The notes below the pieces were generated by a model. It was given only the letters and a program-made list of their open reading frames with translations, did not search any database and had not been told where the DNA came from. A stretch of 64,000 bases of DNA, from positions 1-64,000 of the forward strand of contig NCSJ02000121.1 in NCBI GenBank assembly GCA_002812745.2, written 5' to 3'. The stretch comes from Scytalidium lignicola (lineage: Eukaryota; Ascomycota; Leotiomycetes). Positions 25,239-37,692 of the stretch are shown here, one piece after another (within the stretch, counting starts at the first letter, position 1; each line of letters starts with the position of its first letter). A program made the translations under genes and the position numbers.

Positions 25239-27317
25239 AGTACATCGAGGTAACACTTTTTCAATATGTAAAGTAGCAGGCTTAGTAACATCATCATTCA
25301 CAAACTTTATTAGTCAATGACAATATTGGAGGTAACTTATCGTATTGGAGAGGAGGTTGGTATAGAGTATATGCATCGGATCCACGTTCAAATGTAGCTA
25401 GCATAATGAATACTAACACCAAAATCGAACCTAGTCTGATTGCGGTAACTAAATTTAAGTTCTACAGAGAATTACATCGATTAACTCTGTTGAATTAAGC
25501 ACAGCAAGAGGTTGTGTAATCGGGGTTACTCTGTATATATTGTGCTGTTGTAGTAACTACGTATGTACACACGTAAAGAGAGCTAACTAGTAGACTACCA
25601 AAAAAGGAAGTCACGTGTAATAAACAAGATGGTGCCTAAGGCGACACACAGGATATCACAACAAACTCTACCACTAATACTGGATTCAGGAAAATAGATG
25701 CGGTAATAGACAACCTATAGATATTTAGAATGAGAATCCGCGGAATGATTGTGAAAAACTCCTGCTGTTTGTAGAGGCTACTTGTGATCCCGCCATCTAG
25801 TACGGAGTAACAGAAGCGACGTTGTGATTGTACTCCCAACTCAATCCTGGAGGTTATGCAAATCTTGAAGGAACAATCAGGGAGTTAATAACTACAGAAG
25901 ATTCATGGCTCATCTGGATTTACGCATCATTCCTGTTCGATTCATTGGTTTCCTTTGGTATATCACCAAGATAGCACCCGGGCAGGTAATAAAGTCTCTA
26001 TCGGCAAGAGCGAAATAAAGTTTATTTGCAAGTTTTTTAAATTGAGCAAAGGGAATGTAAGAAAGATCTTAATCTCTACAGCAGGGTTAGAAAACCCCTC
26101 TCCTTACCTAACTGCAGTTACTGTAGTACCATCCCCCCCTAAATATTTTACACATGCAAGAGTCAAAACTAGGATTATGACGAGGATTAGACTGGGATCG
26201 TGAGATTCTGAACAGGGACTGCGAGAATCTCATAAACTCATCTGGGTAATATTCATAAAATAGAATTCCACTTTACAAGGGTTATGATTTGAGCAAATGA
26301 GATCACGCAAATCACACTTTTACTTTTGCATGTGTGAAGTGTTTAAGGGGGCGATAGTACAGTACTCGATGTTGATCATTCCTTTCTTTGACTGCATCAA
26401 CATAGACCAAATTGTTAGATAATTATGCCTAAGAGGTTAACAAGAACTGCGGACTTACACAAATTTTTATGTGTGTCAAAAACAAAAGACTTGAAACAGC
26501 CCCACGGCCATTCTATGTGGGATATAGATAACAGCCTGCTAAAATCTCATCCCGCTTAGAATACTCTGTTTGGAGCAAGATATCAAAGTTTATACAGCAC
26601 TGTACTGTACCGTAGAAAGCCATGTAACATCGCATCCGCGGAGAAAGCCAAATCCCAGGGTTCGTTGTCGTCGGTTTGAGAATTGGTGCTTCTTATCAGT
26701 AAAATGGTGGAAGCGTCCATATTCGGTTAGATAGATTTCCATTTTCGGCTTGGCTTATAGATAAGCCAGCGTCTCGTTGACCAGCACCAAAAAAACTGAA
26801 TTAGATATGGCAAGACTTTGCTGGAAGAATTTATCTGGAATTTTAGGATCCAGAGTATCTTAGATCTCAGCACCATTATCTCACCAGAGGTGTTTCGAGC
26901 ATAGGCATGGTGATGGGCAATTGCAATTGCTAATTACTACATGGATATTCCTGTGGTTATAGGTGCGTATGGTCCAATTCAATCATTGCCAACCCGAACA
27001 CCCCTAGATCTCACCATCAGTCACACACTTGCGGCTCTGTTGATGTCCAGAGTGAATAAGCCCTTCAATTCTACCTCAAGCCAGGGACTCAAGAGGTGTT
27101 CAACCATTAGTCGCGCTTTCTTGACGAAATAAAGCAATAAGCCTCGTTGTCAAAGTGTTTTGTTGTTAGCATAAAGTAATATACTCACATTTGTTTTCAT
27201 AGAACGATCTCAAAGGAACAGTTGCGCCGTTGGCACCGCTGCAAAGATCGAATAGCACCAGCTAAAAGGCAGATTCAAACATCTCCTTGGAGCGGGTAGA
27301 CCTTGAGTAATATATCC

Positions 27318-27493
27318 CTTATCAGAGGCCAATTGCATAGTGGCGCAACCCCCATCCAAGCCTTCCGCTAGGGCCTATAGAGAATCTCCACCGGGGAGGC
27401 TTCCGAAGAGTCCGCGGATTTGTTAGTTGCTCTGCAAGAATTGATTGATGAGCTACACTCCGGAGATACTTCAACCAAAGCTATACGTTATCT
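27318..27493. promoter_or_regulatory. possible nitrogen-regulation sites
   Basis: Upstream of the nitrate transporter are CTTATC (27318-27323) and TTATCT (27488-27493), the reverse complements of the GATA forms GATAAG and AGATAA recognised by AreA/NIT2 regulators. A CTCCGGAG palindrome (27458-27465) resembles the NirA half-site CTCCGHGG but does not match it fully. Such motifs are short and can occur by chance; position before a nitrate transporter raises their weight. Confidence 0.35.
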
Positions 27494-27645
27494 CTCCCAA
27501 GTGACACAGCCTTATAAGAACCCTAGGGGTTAAACCTATTTGCCTAGATCTCAGCAGTGGGACACTATACTATACCTTCTCAATACCACTTTGCTCAGGA
27601 GCAATAGTGAAGTATCTCAAAACAAACTGTATCTCACTGTCAACC

Positions 27646-29360
27646 ATGGGTTTCAAGGTGGCCCAGCTCTGGCAGGCTCCAGATATTAATCCAGTGAATG
27701 GAAAGGCTCGCTCGATACCAGTTCTTAACCCAATCAACAAATATGGGAGAGTTTTCTTGTTCTCATGGTGGGGGTTTATGATTGCATTCTGGTCATGGTG
27801 AGTTTGAACTCTATCTGTTGTTTGTTAAAACACCATGCTGATATCCAGTAGGTATGCATTTCCTCCATTAGTAAGAAACCTCTGTTCGTTTCAGTTGGAT
27901 GTACAAAATACCTAACCATCTTCAGTTAACTCTCACAATCAAAAAAGATCTCAAGCTTAGCCAGAATGAGATTGCAAACTCCAACATCATCGCGCTCGTT
28001 GGCACGTAAGTGATAGGATTATCGAGATAGATTACAGTGAAAATTTACTTACTCTCTTAGTCTGCTTGTCCGTGTCGTTGCTGGACCCGCATGTGACAGA
28101 TATGGAGCCCGAGTAACTTTTGCCGCATGTTTATTGCTCGGTGCCTTACCAACGGCTCTCGCAGGAACAGTGCATAGTGCAACTGGTCTTATGGTCCTTA
28201 GATTCTTCGTTGGTATCTTAGGAGGTGCGTTTGTACCGTGTCAGGTGTGGTCCACTGGCTTCTTTGATAAAAATGTGGTTGGCACGGCAAATGCACTCAC
28301 GGGCGGATGGGGTAACACGGGCGGTGGTATCACTTACTTCATTATGCCTGCGATTTTTGACTCTTTGGTCAGCAAGCAGAATTTGACTCCCCACGTGGCC
28401 TGGAGAGTAGCATTCATTGTTCCGTTCATCCTAATCACTGTGACAGCCATACTCATGCTTGTTCTCTGTCCTGACACTCCTCAGGGGAAATGGTCCGAAA
28501 GACAGCTTCACGTTCAGGAAAGCTTACAGGTCCACGGAATCAAGGTCGACATCATTGATGCCAAAGGCTCAGTAACAGGCAATGAGAGTGCGCCATCTAC
28601 CTCTAACGTCAGCACCGAGAAGCGTCTTGATGAGGAGGCAGACATCTCAAGGGCAAAACGTATGCCTAATGAGCATGAAATAGAAATGAGTGAACAAGGA
28701 ATGCTGGATGAAGCCCAAGGCGAAGTCATCGCTAAGCCGACCCTCAAGGAAGCGATGCAGGTGATCTTTAGTCCGCAGACCCTGACTCTCGTGGCCTGCT
28801 ATCTCAGCTCTTTTGGGGCTGAATTGGCTATTAACTCCTCCCTAGGCGCATATTACCTGAAGAACTTCCCCCAACTTGGACAAACAGGCACGGGGCGCTG
28901 GGCTGCAATGTTTGGTCTTCTCAACCTTGTGTCTCGTCCAATCGGTGGTATCTTCGCCGACATCATCTACCAAAAGACGGGCAGCGTCTGGGGCAAAAAG
29001 ATCTGGCTTCACAGCCTCGCAATAATTTGTGGTGCATTCCAAATCGCAGTCGGTGTGAAAGACAGTCACAGCAAGGCTACCATGTTCGGACTTGTGGCTG
29101 GAATGGGATTCTTCCTCGAAGCAAGCAATGGCGCTAACTTCGCCCTCGTACCTCACGTCCATCCCTTTGCAAATGGGATTGTCTCGGGAGCTGCGGGAGC
29201 TTGTGGGAATTTGGGTGGTGTTATATTCGCCATCATTTTCCGGTACCAGGGCGTCGATTATGGAAAGACCTTGTGGGTCATCGGCGTCATCACTATTGGG
29301 ATTAATATTTGTGTTTCTTGGATACCACCCATCCCAAAGGGACAAATTGGCGGGCGTTGA
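27646..29360 (+). CDS. nitrate/nitrite transporter, NNP family (MFS)
   Basis: High-affinity proton-coupled uptake of nitrate and nitrite at the plasma membrane. Exons are 27646-27797, 27852-27870, 27926-28005 and 28061-29360, giving 516 aa, usual for fungal NrtA/CrnA proteins. The starting Met precedes [18 protein letters not shown] signature [11 protein letters not shown] and both NNP signatures are visible: GGWGNTGGG and [12 protein letters not shown] large hydrophilic central loop (about residues 240-310), typical of fungal members, separates the two six-helix halves. Exon 2 is only 19 nt. No nitrate or nitrite reductase gene lies beside it in this window, unlike the clusters of several ascomycetes. 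Possible AreA sites lie upstream. Confidence 0.93.
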
Positions 29361-30131
29361 CAAGTTCAATTCCCAATTTGTTTGTTGATTTAGCTCCTGT
29401 ATTATTAGTGTTTTGTAGCGGGAAATGGGTCTCTTAGCACGTTAAACGTCCAAAATGTTAGAGTAATAATATGATTGAGGATTGTGCTCTTAATAATACG
29501 TTTCCGCCGCGGAGAAAGGCCGATTCTTGATGTCATCAGAAACACCTATAAGGCATCCATGTAAGGCATCCAGTACAGTAACAGCGGTCCATTTGTCCTT
29601 AGTTTCAAGGCACCTTTAGCATTCCTAACCTTCTTCAACAACCACATATAATCCAATATCTGATACAGATGCTTATAGTTAACTTCGTGTTGTCTGTTCC
29701 AAGAGGAGGATGACTTTCGTATACCGAAGTATCTCAAATTTAGGAGCTTTGAACTACCCGGGGTTTACCACTTAGGGCCGGATTTCAGTGATCAGAAACA
29801 AGGATCCAATCAGAATGCCTTGATTCGTGGATTGCTTACCAGACCCCCTAAATTTGAGATACTTTAGTATAAACATAACAGAGTTTTCCAAGAATCCTAC
29901 CGGTGCTGTATCAAAAGCTGCGTGGCATTCGTTTATTCAGCAGTCTTACACGCGTAACCCTTGGTTGGTCTCCTGTGCCACATTAAGCGCGGTTTTTGTA
30001 ATTTACAACCATGATGAGAGCTATCTTCTGAATTACGATATGTACATGCCACATTGATACTAAACAACCCTCTTTTCACAGTTTCTGTGGAAAGTTCCAC
30101 CCCCTAATTATTTTGTTGCGAAACTTACATC
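29361..30131. other. intergenic with a short inverted repeat
   Basis: No coding sequence was recognised. It holds an imperfect inverted repeat (annotated separately) and a GTAC motif near 29571. Confidence 0.5.
29719..29870. repeat. 152-bp segment with inverted terminal arms
   Basis: The arm at 29719-29744 and the arm at 29847-29870 are reverse complements over about 24 bp with two mismatches. Both mismatches are C/T or G/A transitions. The shared core is CTAAATTTGAGATACTT. The inside is not palindromic. It could be a tiny non-autonomous transposon (MITE-like) or a chance pair; no target-site duplication was found. Confidence 0.4.
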
Positions 30132-31012
30132 ATGTCCTCCGCCCCCGACTTGGAGGCTTCATCTGCCCCAGAAAATGAAACGACTCCTCTTCTCCCACCT
30201 AGATCTGATCCGAATGAAGAAGATGCTATATTACATACAAACGACGAAGTACCCGCCTGCCTATATTTTCAAAAAGTTTCCAGACCCATTACATGGATTG
30301 TATTTTTCGACTCGATTATCACTCTCCTCGTTCTAGCCGCTGCCTACCTTGATATCGTTCTCACGCTGTTAATGTACACAACGTGGCAGCTTGAAACCGG
30401 AATTACACAATTAGCAACTTTTGTTCGTGCTCTGTTTAACCCCCCATCAATCTCTCTTATGCAAAACTAATTAAGAATATATAAAAAATCTAGCTCTTAA
30501 TTGCGTTTGTGTTCTCAATCATTAACTTGGCGGCTCCGGTTCCCGTTTTGTTCAACATCCCAATCGATTTTCTCCTCTCGCTAGCCCTTTTAGCTTCAAC
30601 TGCCTACCTTCCACTACAAGGGTGGCCAAGTAATGGGATATGCAATTCATCATCGCCTTCGCATGAGGAATGTTTGAACGGGGTGTTCATTGCAAAAATC
30701 CTAGTCGGAATTGCTATTCCTGGTGGTTTTGTTGCTGGGTATAGAACCCCCCTCCTTTTCTTATATATATATATATCTATTCATCCATTTTCCCTTTCTT
30801 TCACGCTCTCTAAATACGACGCTTTTCTGACTTGTATATTAAATAGGACTGGACATTTTATTCTTACTATCTTACGGCTCATAGCCGGCTTTAGGACTAG
30901 ATTTGTAACACGATCTTTTCCTTGGCGGATACCTGGAGGCCAGATTTCTGTTGAATTTTCTATCAAGTTTCTCCGACAGGATGCAAGGCAAGAGGAGGCT
31001 ACTGCTGTTTAA
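30132..31012 (+). CDS. small membrane protein, unknown function
   Basis: Three exons, 30132-30422, 30494-30738 and 30847-31012, give 233 aa. The N-terminal 45 residues are acidic and polar with a TPLLPPR motif. Hydrophobic segments follow: ITWIVFFDSIITLLVLAAAY, LIAFVFSIINLAAPVPVLF, FLLSLALLASTAYLPL and VFIAKILVGIAIPGGFVAG, the third followed by a Cys-containing loop. The C-terminus is basic and polar. The layout resembles small fungal four-helix proteins of unknown role. The first donor (GTTCGT) is weak but keeps frame. The second intron is a multiple of three, so retaining it would add 36 residues without a stop. Confidence 0.6.
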
Positions 31013-31648
31013 TAGTTTGCTACCAAGAAACTCTAGATAAAACGAACTGGAATTAGGGGAGCAAAAACAAGCACTGCAGACTGGAGGTAATGAAATTTAA
31101 ATATGTATCGAGTTGCTTCTTCTTACATATTTTTAGTATGGAAGCGAATGTACTTAAAATGTGACCATATTTTGAAAGGTGGTCATCTACGTAGATCTTA
31201 AGGTTTCAATGAAGTATAACTAATAAACTTACTGTAATGAATTTATGGAGTCTAGGACTTTATATATAAAAGTGATGAAATAAAGGAGGGATATCCTCTA
31301 TGAGAGTTATAATGGTGTCCAATCATTCCTGGTAACGAACATCTCATTTGTCCTCGCTATATATTTAGAACGACCAGTGCCATAGCGTCCCCAATATCAA
31401 TATCTACTTTCAGGGATACTAGCTAAGGATATATAGATTGTTTGAGAGAAAATCTTTGATAAGTTCGTTGATGTACTTTCTCCAGAAATATGCAGCCCCA
31501 AAAATCCAAGTATGCTTTTTATTTAGCATTTCCAACGCTTGCCGTGTTCCTAAAGACTATTTTCTGAGATAAATCGGATAGAAAAATGTTCTGCCTTGTT
31601 AATGGTAAAATCTCGCTCTTCAACCAGCTCATTTCCAATCAAATAGAC
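31013..31648. other. intergenic
   Basis: AT-rich spacer between the 3' ends of two converging genes. No feature was seen. Confidence 0.5.
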
Positions 31649-34410
31649 TTAAGCATCATTAAGGTCTATCTCATCAGGGTTCTCGAACTGAACCCTTCTA
31701 TGAGGTATATTAGATCCATAAGGATGGAACTGTTCGACTACTTGAGAGCTACTGTTGTGAACAGCCCATCGATGAGTTTCACGTCCACGGAAGAATCTCA
31801 CAGGACCCCTAGCACGCCTGAACTGATAACGAGTTCTCTCAGGATAATCTTCAGAAGAGGAGGATGAGATTGATGATGAACGGCCCTCTTTTGTTACTTG
31901 AGTATATTTAGCTTTGTTCTCTTCCTTCTCTTCGGTAGTCTGTTCATCGCTGGCCCACATTGAGTGTTCCAATCCTTTCAATTTGATCCGCCGGCCATTT
32001 TCCAAAATTAGTTCATTACTAACTTCAGTAGATGAGTGAGAGGATTGGGTATCCTCGAGGTTGGACTCAGCAGTGAAAGAAGAAATATCGGGTTTGATTG
32101 AGGATCGGACTTCAGTGCTTGTAGTAACTGCAGCGTTGCTGGAGGGGTCACATTGATGAACCGGTGAACTTGTACTTATGCCTGTTGTATCATTTGTTTT
32201 GGTATCTTCATAAGCTTTAGGATCATTGTTTCTCGATGAGAAGGCTTTTTTTTTCAGACCNTTTTTCTTGCATCGCGAACTGCATTTTTTGTAACGCCCT
32301 CTTCATTTTGGCATACCTCAATGAGCTTGTCTTCCGTTTCAACTTTCTTCATATCATCAGCATCTTTTGCTTTCTCTGACCCATCGTCAGAGTTAACCAC
32401 CTTCTTCGATTCTGCTTGCGTTTCGAGATTCTCGTCCTCTGAACGTAAATTTACGTCATCAGACAACACAGAAAGTCCGCTAGAGCTTCTGAATTTGACG
32501 ATAGGGAGGCCAGCTAGAGACCCGGAGATCCCGAGTTCGTCAAGGGAACAGTTCGTAGTAGAGAAAGAAGGTGTTAATACGTCTCCAAAGGCCTCTTTTA
32601 TGTATGTCTTTTCGGCCTTTTCGTCTAGGATAGCAAGGGCCGGCTTTGTTGACATAGTTACCTGTGTAGACTCAGCAGGCAAAGATATGATATTCTCATC
32701 AGAAATGTGAATGACTTCGTCATTGGATTCACTATTTTCTTCACTCAAAGAGTGAGCCTCACGATAATGGTCCTGGAGAAGCCCATCAGTGATAAAGTTC
32801 TTCATGCACTTCTGACAATTAATAGAGTCCTCTAAAGTATCACTGTCCACCAACTCGGAATCATCATCGATGGTGGTGCCTTGTTCACAAGGATCCTCCT
32901 CGAAATTGACATTTAGGTGACGATATCCAATACGACCCAAAATTCCGTAGGCCGATACAGCCAGTGCGACACTGGAGAACTCCAGTATCAGTGTTCCCAG
33001 CTTGTTAAGTTCAACCTTTAAAAGCCCCTTTTCACGATACTCGTTCCCTGCAGCAATATCCCACTTCAACCGATCAATTGAGATGTTGTCTGGAAAGTTC
33101 TTTATTGAGAGGCATCTGGTATAAGATCGATTCATGATCCAATGAGACATATTCTGACTTGGTGGATAGGTTGGTGTGTTAATCAAGGTTATTTCCGCTC
33201 TCTGCAGCTTTGACAACGGAGAAGGCTCTTCTGAAGCTGCCTCCTGACATCTAACGTTTTCAATTTTGCTCCAACTTTCATCTGGAAAGTACATGGGAGA
33301 CTCCTTAGTACTTGCAAGAAAGCGTTCTGCATCTTTACCTCTGAAGAACACCACTGAAGCTGACATACTTCCTGTGATAGGAGTTGTATCTAGGAGGACT
33401 GCACTAAGAATGAAGCCGTAGCGAACTTTAGCGAGTATATTAACTAGTTTGATGTCTTTCGGGAGATTGCTAATATGTATAGTACGGAAAGGATGTAGAA
33501 CCGTTGGGTTTGGAGAATAATGCAGTCCAATTTTGAAGAAGTCTGGAGTTCTGTTAGCATTAGGACCCACCATTGCAATATATCTCTGAAATTCAAGATT
33601 TCGATCTGATAAATTGATATAGTGTGAATGGGGACTGGTCTCAGGAATAAAGGTTGCATTAGCAGGTCTAGTTGGAGCGGGAATTGATCCTTGATGAGGT
33701 TGGGATGTCTCGAATCCAACTTTCATAACACTTGGAACTGGTGGATAGGTTTGAATATATGAAGCGTTGTCTTGGGGATCTGTATTCTCAGGGTGAGAAG
33801 GTACGTAGTCATCATCAGACTCATCCCCAATAACATCTGCCAAAGTCTGAAAGTCTGATGGAGATCGGCGCCTCACGTTTCCGGTATATCCATATCGACT
33901 GCGCCCAACTGGGACTGCATTTGCACCGGTAGAAACTCCAACACTACCGTTACCGGAGCTTCCACTAATAGATGAGCTAGGAGACTGTCCTGTACTGCTG
34001 ACACCAGGTTTCTCCCCCTGATTTTCCTTAATACTAGCGCCATGAATTTTTTGATCCAATTTATTAATTTCAACTCTCTCTAACAGCATCTTCATCGTCT
34101 TGCATTCTGCTTTCAGTTCACCCAATTCGAGTCCCAGCTTGTCCAGTTTTGCGTCTCTCTCTCTATCACTGCATGTTGTAGTATGGTTCTGGCTCAAGCC
34201 ATGTTCATTTGGACCTAATAATCCAGTTCCAAAAAAGTTATTCAACGCCCTTGTTGATGATTCATGACGGAGCAGCAAGGAGACTGTAGATAAAAGAGAA
34301 TCTCGTTCTTGTTGAACATGAGATAGCGTATTCTCTAATACCGCCATTCTGACCTGAAATGCAGTAATTGTCGTTGTATTGGTTGTCGTTCCTTGGATAT
34401 TGTCTGCCAT
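31649..34410 (-). CDS. RRM-like/zinc-finger protein, frame broken at an N
   Basis: One gene read in two frames. From Met at 34410 the frame runs 717 residues to a stop at 32254, immediately after an N (32261) next to an A-run on this strand. A second open frame begins at 32260 and continues about 204 codons without stop to 31649. An N standing for two bases would join them into about 920 aa. Visible parts: a coiled-coil-like N-terminus (about 20-115), Ser/Gly-rich linker, an RRM-like fold near 305-380 (HISNLPKDIKLVNIL), a second near 430-505 (LSIKNFPDNISIDRL), a C2H2-like finger near 532 (CQKC...HYREAH), then an acidic region and a basic, Arg-rich tail. I do not recognise the family; RNA binding is an inference from the RRM-like segments. 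Confidence 0.72.
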
Positions 34411-36805
34411 TGTAATTGTATTAGATAAATTGAAGATAATATTAGAGGTGAAGTGTCAATTTTGAAGTCGATGAGTTGCAGGTTGTCTTTGCAGCATTTG
34501 TGAAGGAGGAGGATGTGTATTAAATGGTTGGATATGGTGAAGCCGGAGAAATAGTGAAGAGAGTTAATTGTTTATAAGGGACAGATGTGGTTAAAAAGAA
34601 ATGTTGCAACTAGAAAATATTATTCTAAAGAAGCGGTAGCTATGAATATTGCATGTGTCGAAGAAAGTGACTATTACTGAGTGTAGTGTAGTGTAGTGTT
34701 GGTGTTTGTGTTGGAAGATATGTGGTGAATGGCAAGTAGAACACATTGAGTGATGAGGAATCAGTGATTAAAGAGGTGAATTGGAGTTGACTTATGGACC
34801 TGAGAACTCAATGCATTGGTTCTATTGTGTAGATATACAATATGAAGGGTAGTCATACATTACCTCTAGTGAATATATTAAGCAAATCTTATGAATGTCC
34901 CAACGCGGAGTCCTGATACTGTATAAGGGTGAGCAGAAACTAGAGATAGAATGAGGCTGCTATATTCTTTGGAGTTGGTCAAGGTTTGACAATGAAGCAG
35001 GGAGGTCTGAACGTAAATGAGATAGAATAATAAGCTATATTAGGTGTAGTGTAGAACCGGGATATCTGAGAACTGGAAAAGAATGATGAACTAATCTACA
35101 GGAGGGAGGCATATAATGGCATTTGACAATTTATATATCTCTAGTTTTCAAAAGACGACTGTAGACAAAGGACAGAGTAGCATTTGATGCGAAGACGAAC
35201 AAACTCAAACCTGAGTCAAAGATGCTAGTGACAAAAACAAACAAGACCAAGGTTGAAGTTCACGGGAACAATCAGGAAATTTCAAAAGGAACAGAAAGCA
35301 ACACGAGAGCCAGAGCTAGATCGTGTTTCAATGAACCACCCCGATGAAGGACCAGAGGATAAAAGAATAAAGGAAGCGGTTTAGAGAAACGAGGAGTGTA
35401 GAAAGTTGAAAAGCAGGCTGTGGGCCTCACAAGTTGGAGGGCCAGTCTTCATACCAAGAGAAATAAGCAAGTTTGATGAAAATGAATCAAACATGCAGTA
35501 TGAAACAAATCCTCACATAGAAACAATGAAGATGACTGTTGAAGGATAATGAAAGGAACCTTTTCTGCTGAGACCACCATACGGAACAGAATAAGGCGGC
35601 TCAGACCCTACTCACGAGAATAGAGAGCATGCCTCTCATATTCCTTGACTTTCTTTTGAGAACCTGAGGTTATGTTTTAAACCAGACCTGGAATAATTTT
35701 GTTCAAATTTGTCACCATCCTGGAATTTTTTGTCATCTCGCCTAAGTCTGGTGACTTCCACACCCGTCATTGCTATTTTCGTAATACTGTAACAATCCAG
35801 CCCAGCAATCAATATCCGAACTTGCGTTTCTGGCAACCCTTGCCGTCTGCCTGGATGCCTCGTATTGTAAATGTAGACTCAGCTTCGTATTACAGTAACA
35901 TTACCACTGTCTTCCACGCGTATTGTTAATGGCATAGAAAATCCAAGAGCCGAGGTGTGAAGTGTGGAAGGGTGGAAGGGGGTGGGAAATGGAAGGAGAG
36001 TGTCAAAGATGACAAGAAATAAGGATTGTTTGAACTTATTAATTATCTTCCTCTCCAACCTTCTGGAGCAGTTCCCCAAAGGCTTAAAGTTACGCCGATC
36101 AAATTTAAGCTTACGCCTGGGCGGACAGCAGAACCTGCATATTATGTTGGTTGGCAGGCTCGGCAGGGAGGGCCCAGAGCCGCGGCCATTGGACCGTCGG
36201 GCGGAAGAGCCCCAACTCTTCCAGGAACAGCGTAACGACTGTCACTTAGTGGTAACTTAGTGGTCAGCGCCGGCCCTTTGCTGCCTCGGTGCCTCAGTCA
36301 GCGAGCCCTCAGCTCCACTCTCGTGCTCCGCCTCGACGGGTCGTTCTGGTCGTTGGTGCCCTGAGGTGCCCTGCCAATGCCCTGCTAAGTTGCCATCCCC
36401 TTCATTTCGCCTGTCCCAGCCGCACTCCTACTCGCGCATAGCCGACGCCAATTTCCCAGCAGAGGCTATTTTCTGTGCATAGGGAACCATTGGAACCACA
36501 GGAACCACGGAAAACCACCGCGAGCGACCATTCTGGCCGCCAGGGACCTCCAAAAGGGGTCGTGGTGCCTAGCACCAGTGGTGATTACGTTGGGAATCCC
36601 GGTTTTTTTGCTCGCAGTTCTAACGGGCTTGGGCTTGGGTTTTCAGGCGCCTTTAAATAACATACCCCCCAACTGGTTACATTACGCCTTCTGCTTCCTC
36701 ATCATCATCGCCCACCTTCTTTTCATCCTTCACCAGATATATATCTTCAGTATCTCAGATACTCTCACACTCATTTAAATTTGCTCTTCTAGTCACTCAT
36801 TCACT
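34411..36805. other. intergenic, no supported gene
   Basis: AT-rich up to about 35950, with a short GTGTA tandem near 34680-34700, then GC-richer to the next gene. A TATA-like TATATATATC lies near 36740, about 65 bp before the next start codon. No coding potential with a recognisable domain. Confidence 0.5.
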
Positions 36806-37692
36806 ATGCGTACTTCCTTCGTTTCTGCCGCCTTCTTGGCGCTTGTTTCTTCCGTCTTTGCGCAGACTCCGGGCTTCGATGCCATATCTGCGCCCGCGCA
36901 GGACCAAACCCTCGCCGTGGGATCGACCTTTGATATCAAATGGGCGCCAAACTCTGTGAAGGGACCGGTTACCATCATCCTGCTCCAGGGATCGACCCCG
37001 TCGACTCTGCAACTGGGTCAGACTGTTGCTTGTAAGTACTCGCTCCCCGTGGGCAACCGTTTGTTGGTTCGTGCTGGTTCGCGTGGGTGGCTAACGATGA
37101 CCCAGCTTCCATCGACAACCTCTCTGGTAAATTCGCCTGGACCATTCCAGCCAGCGTTGGCAAATTCGCAACCTACGGCTTCAAGATTCAACTCGATTCC
37201 GACCCGAATACCTTCCAATTCTCCTTCCCCTTCCACATCACTGCCGCTGCCGCCTCTTCCTCTACCACCACCTCTACCAAGGTTGCCACTTCTGGCCATG
37301 CTTCCTCTTCCACTTCCACTTCCACTTCCGCTTCTGCACCCACCTCCGTCTCAGCGACCCTATCTGCTCCTGCATCCACCAAAACTGTCATCCTGTCTCA
37401 CGGAACTGGATACACCAGCACTAGCACACCCTGCTTCACTGCCTCTCGCAATTCGACCGTGACCACGGCCATCTATACTCCAGTCACCACCTACCCTGCG
37501 TCCAACGTGACGCTCTCTACCACGCTCGTGATGACCAAGACCCCAGTTGGGTTCCCCGCCAGCTCCGGCTCCGCACCAACTACTACTGCCAGCGGTGCTT
37601 CTCCTTACGAGACCACCAACGCAGGCGTCATGAACGTCGCTCGTGGTGGATTTGCTGTGCTCGGTGGTATGGCTATTGCCCTGTTCTTGTAA
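36806..37692 (+). CDS. GPI-anchored Ser/Thr-rich wall protein, Kre9/Knh1-like
   Basis: Two exons, 36806-37031 and 37106-37692, give 270 aa. A signal peptide ends at about residue 19 (SSVFA|QTPG). Residues 20-120 resemble the N-terminal domain of yeast Kre9/Knh1: repeated beta strands with VGSTFDIKWAP and VTIILLQGS, and after the intron GKFAWTIP and YGFKIQL. The next 120 residues are Ser/Thr/Ala-rich and likely O-glycosylated, with N-glycosylation sites (NST, NVT). The C-terminus (GGFAVLGGMAIALFL) fits a GPI-anchor signal, probably cleaved near the preceding TTNAG. It should act at the cell surface or in the wall, perhaps in beta-1,6-glucan assembly; that role is inferred. Confidence 0.85.

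Larger units (their letters stand above)
25050..27645. other. intergenic, no supported gene
   Basis: Starts with the RecQ promoter: a short tandem of GCGTGTA near 25185-25200 and a CACGTG palindrome. The middle is AT-rich with GTAC motifs (26353, 26602). The last 350 bp form the nitrate transporter promoter. No coding potential or tRNA fold was recognised. Confidence 0.5.

Noticed and set aside
28842..29369. A 175-codon frame on the minus strand inside the nitrate transporter
   Set aside because: It is the shadow of a well-supported gene on the other strand.
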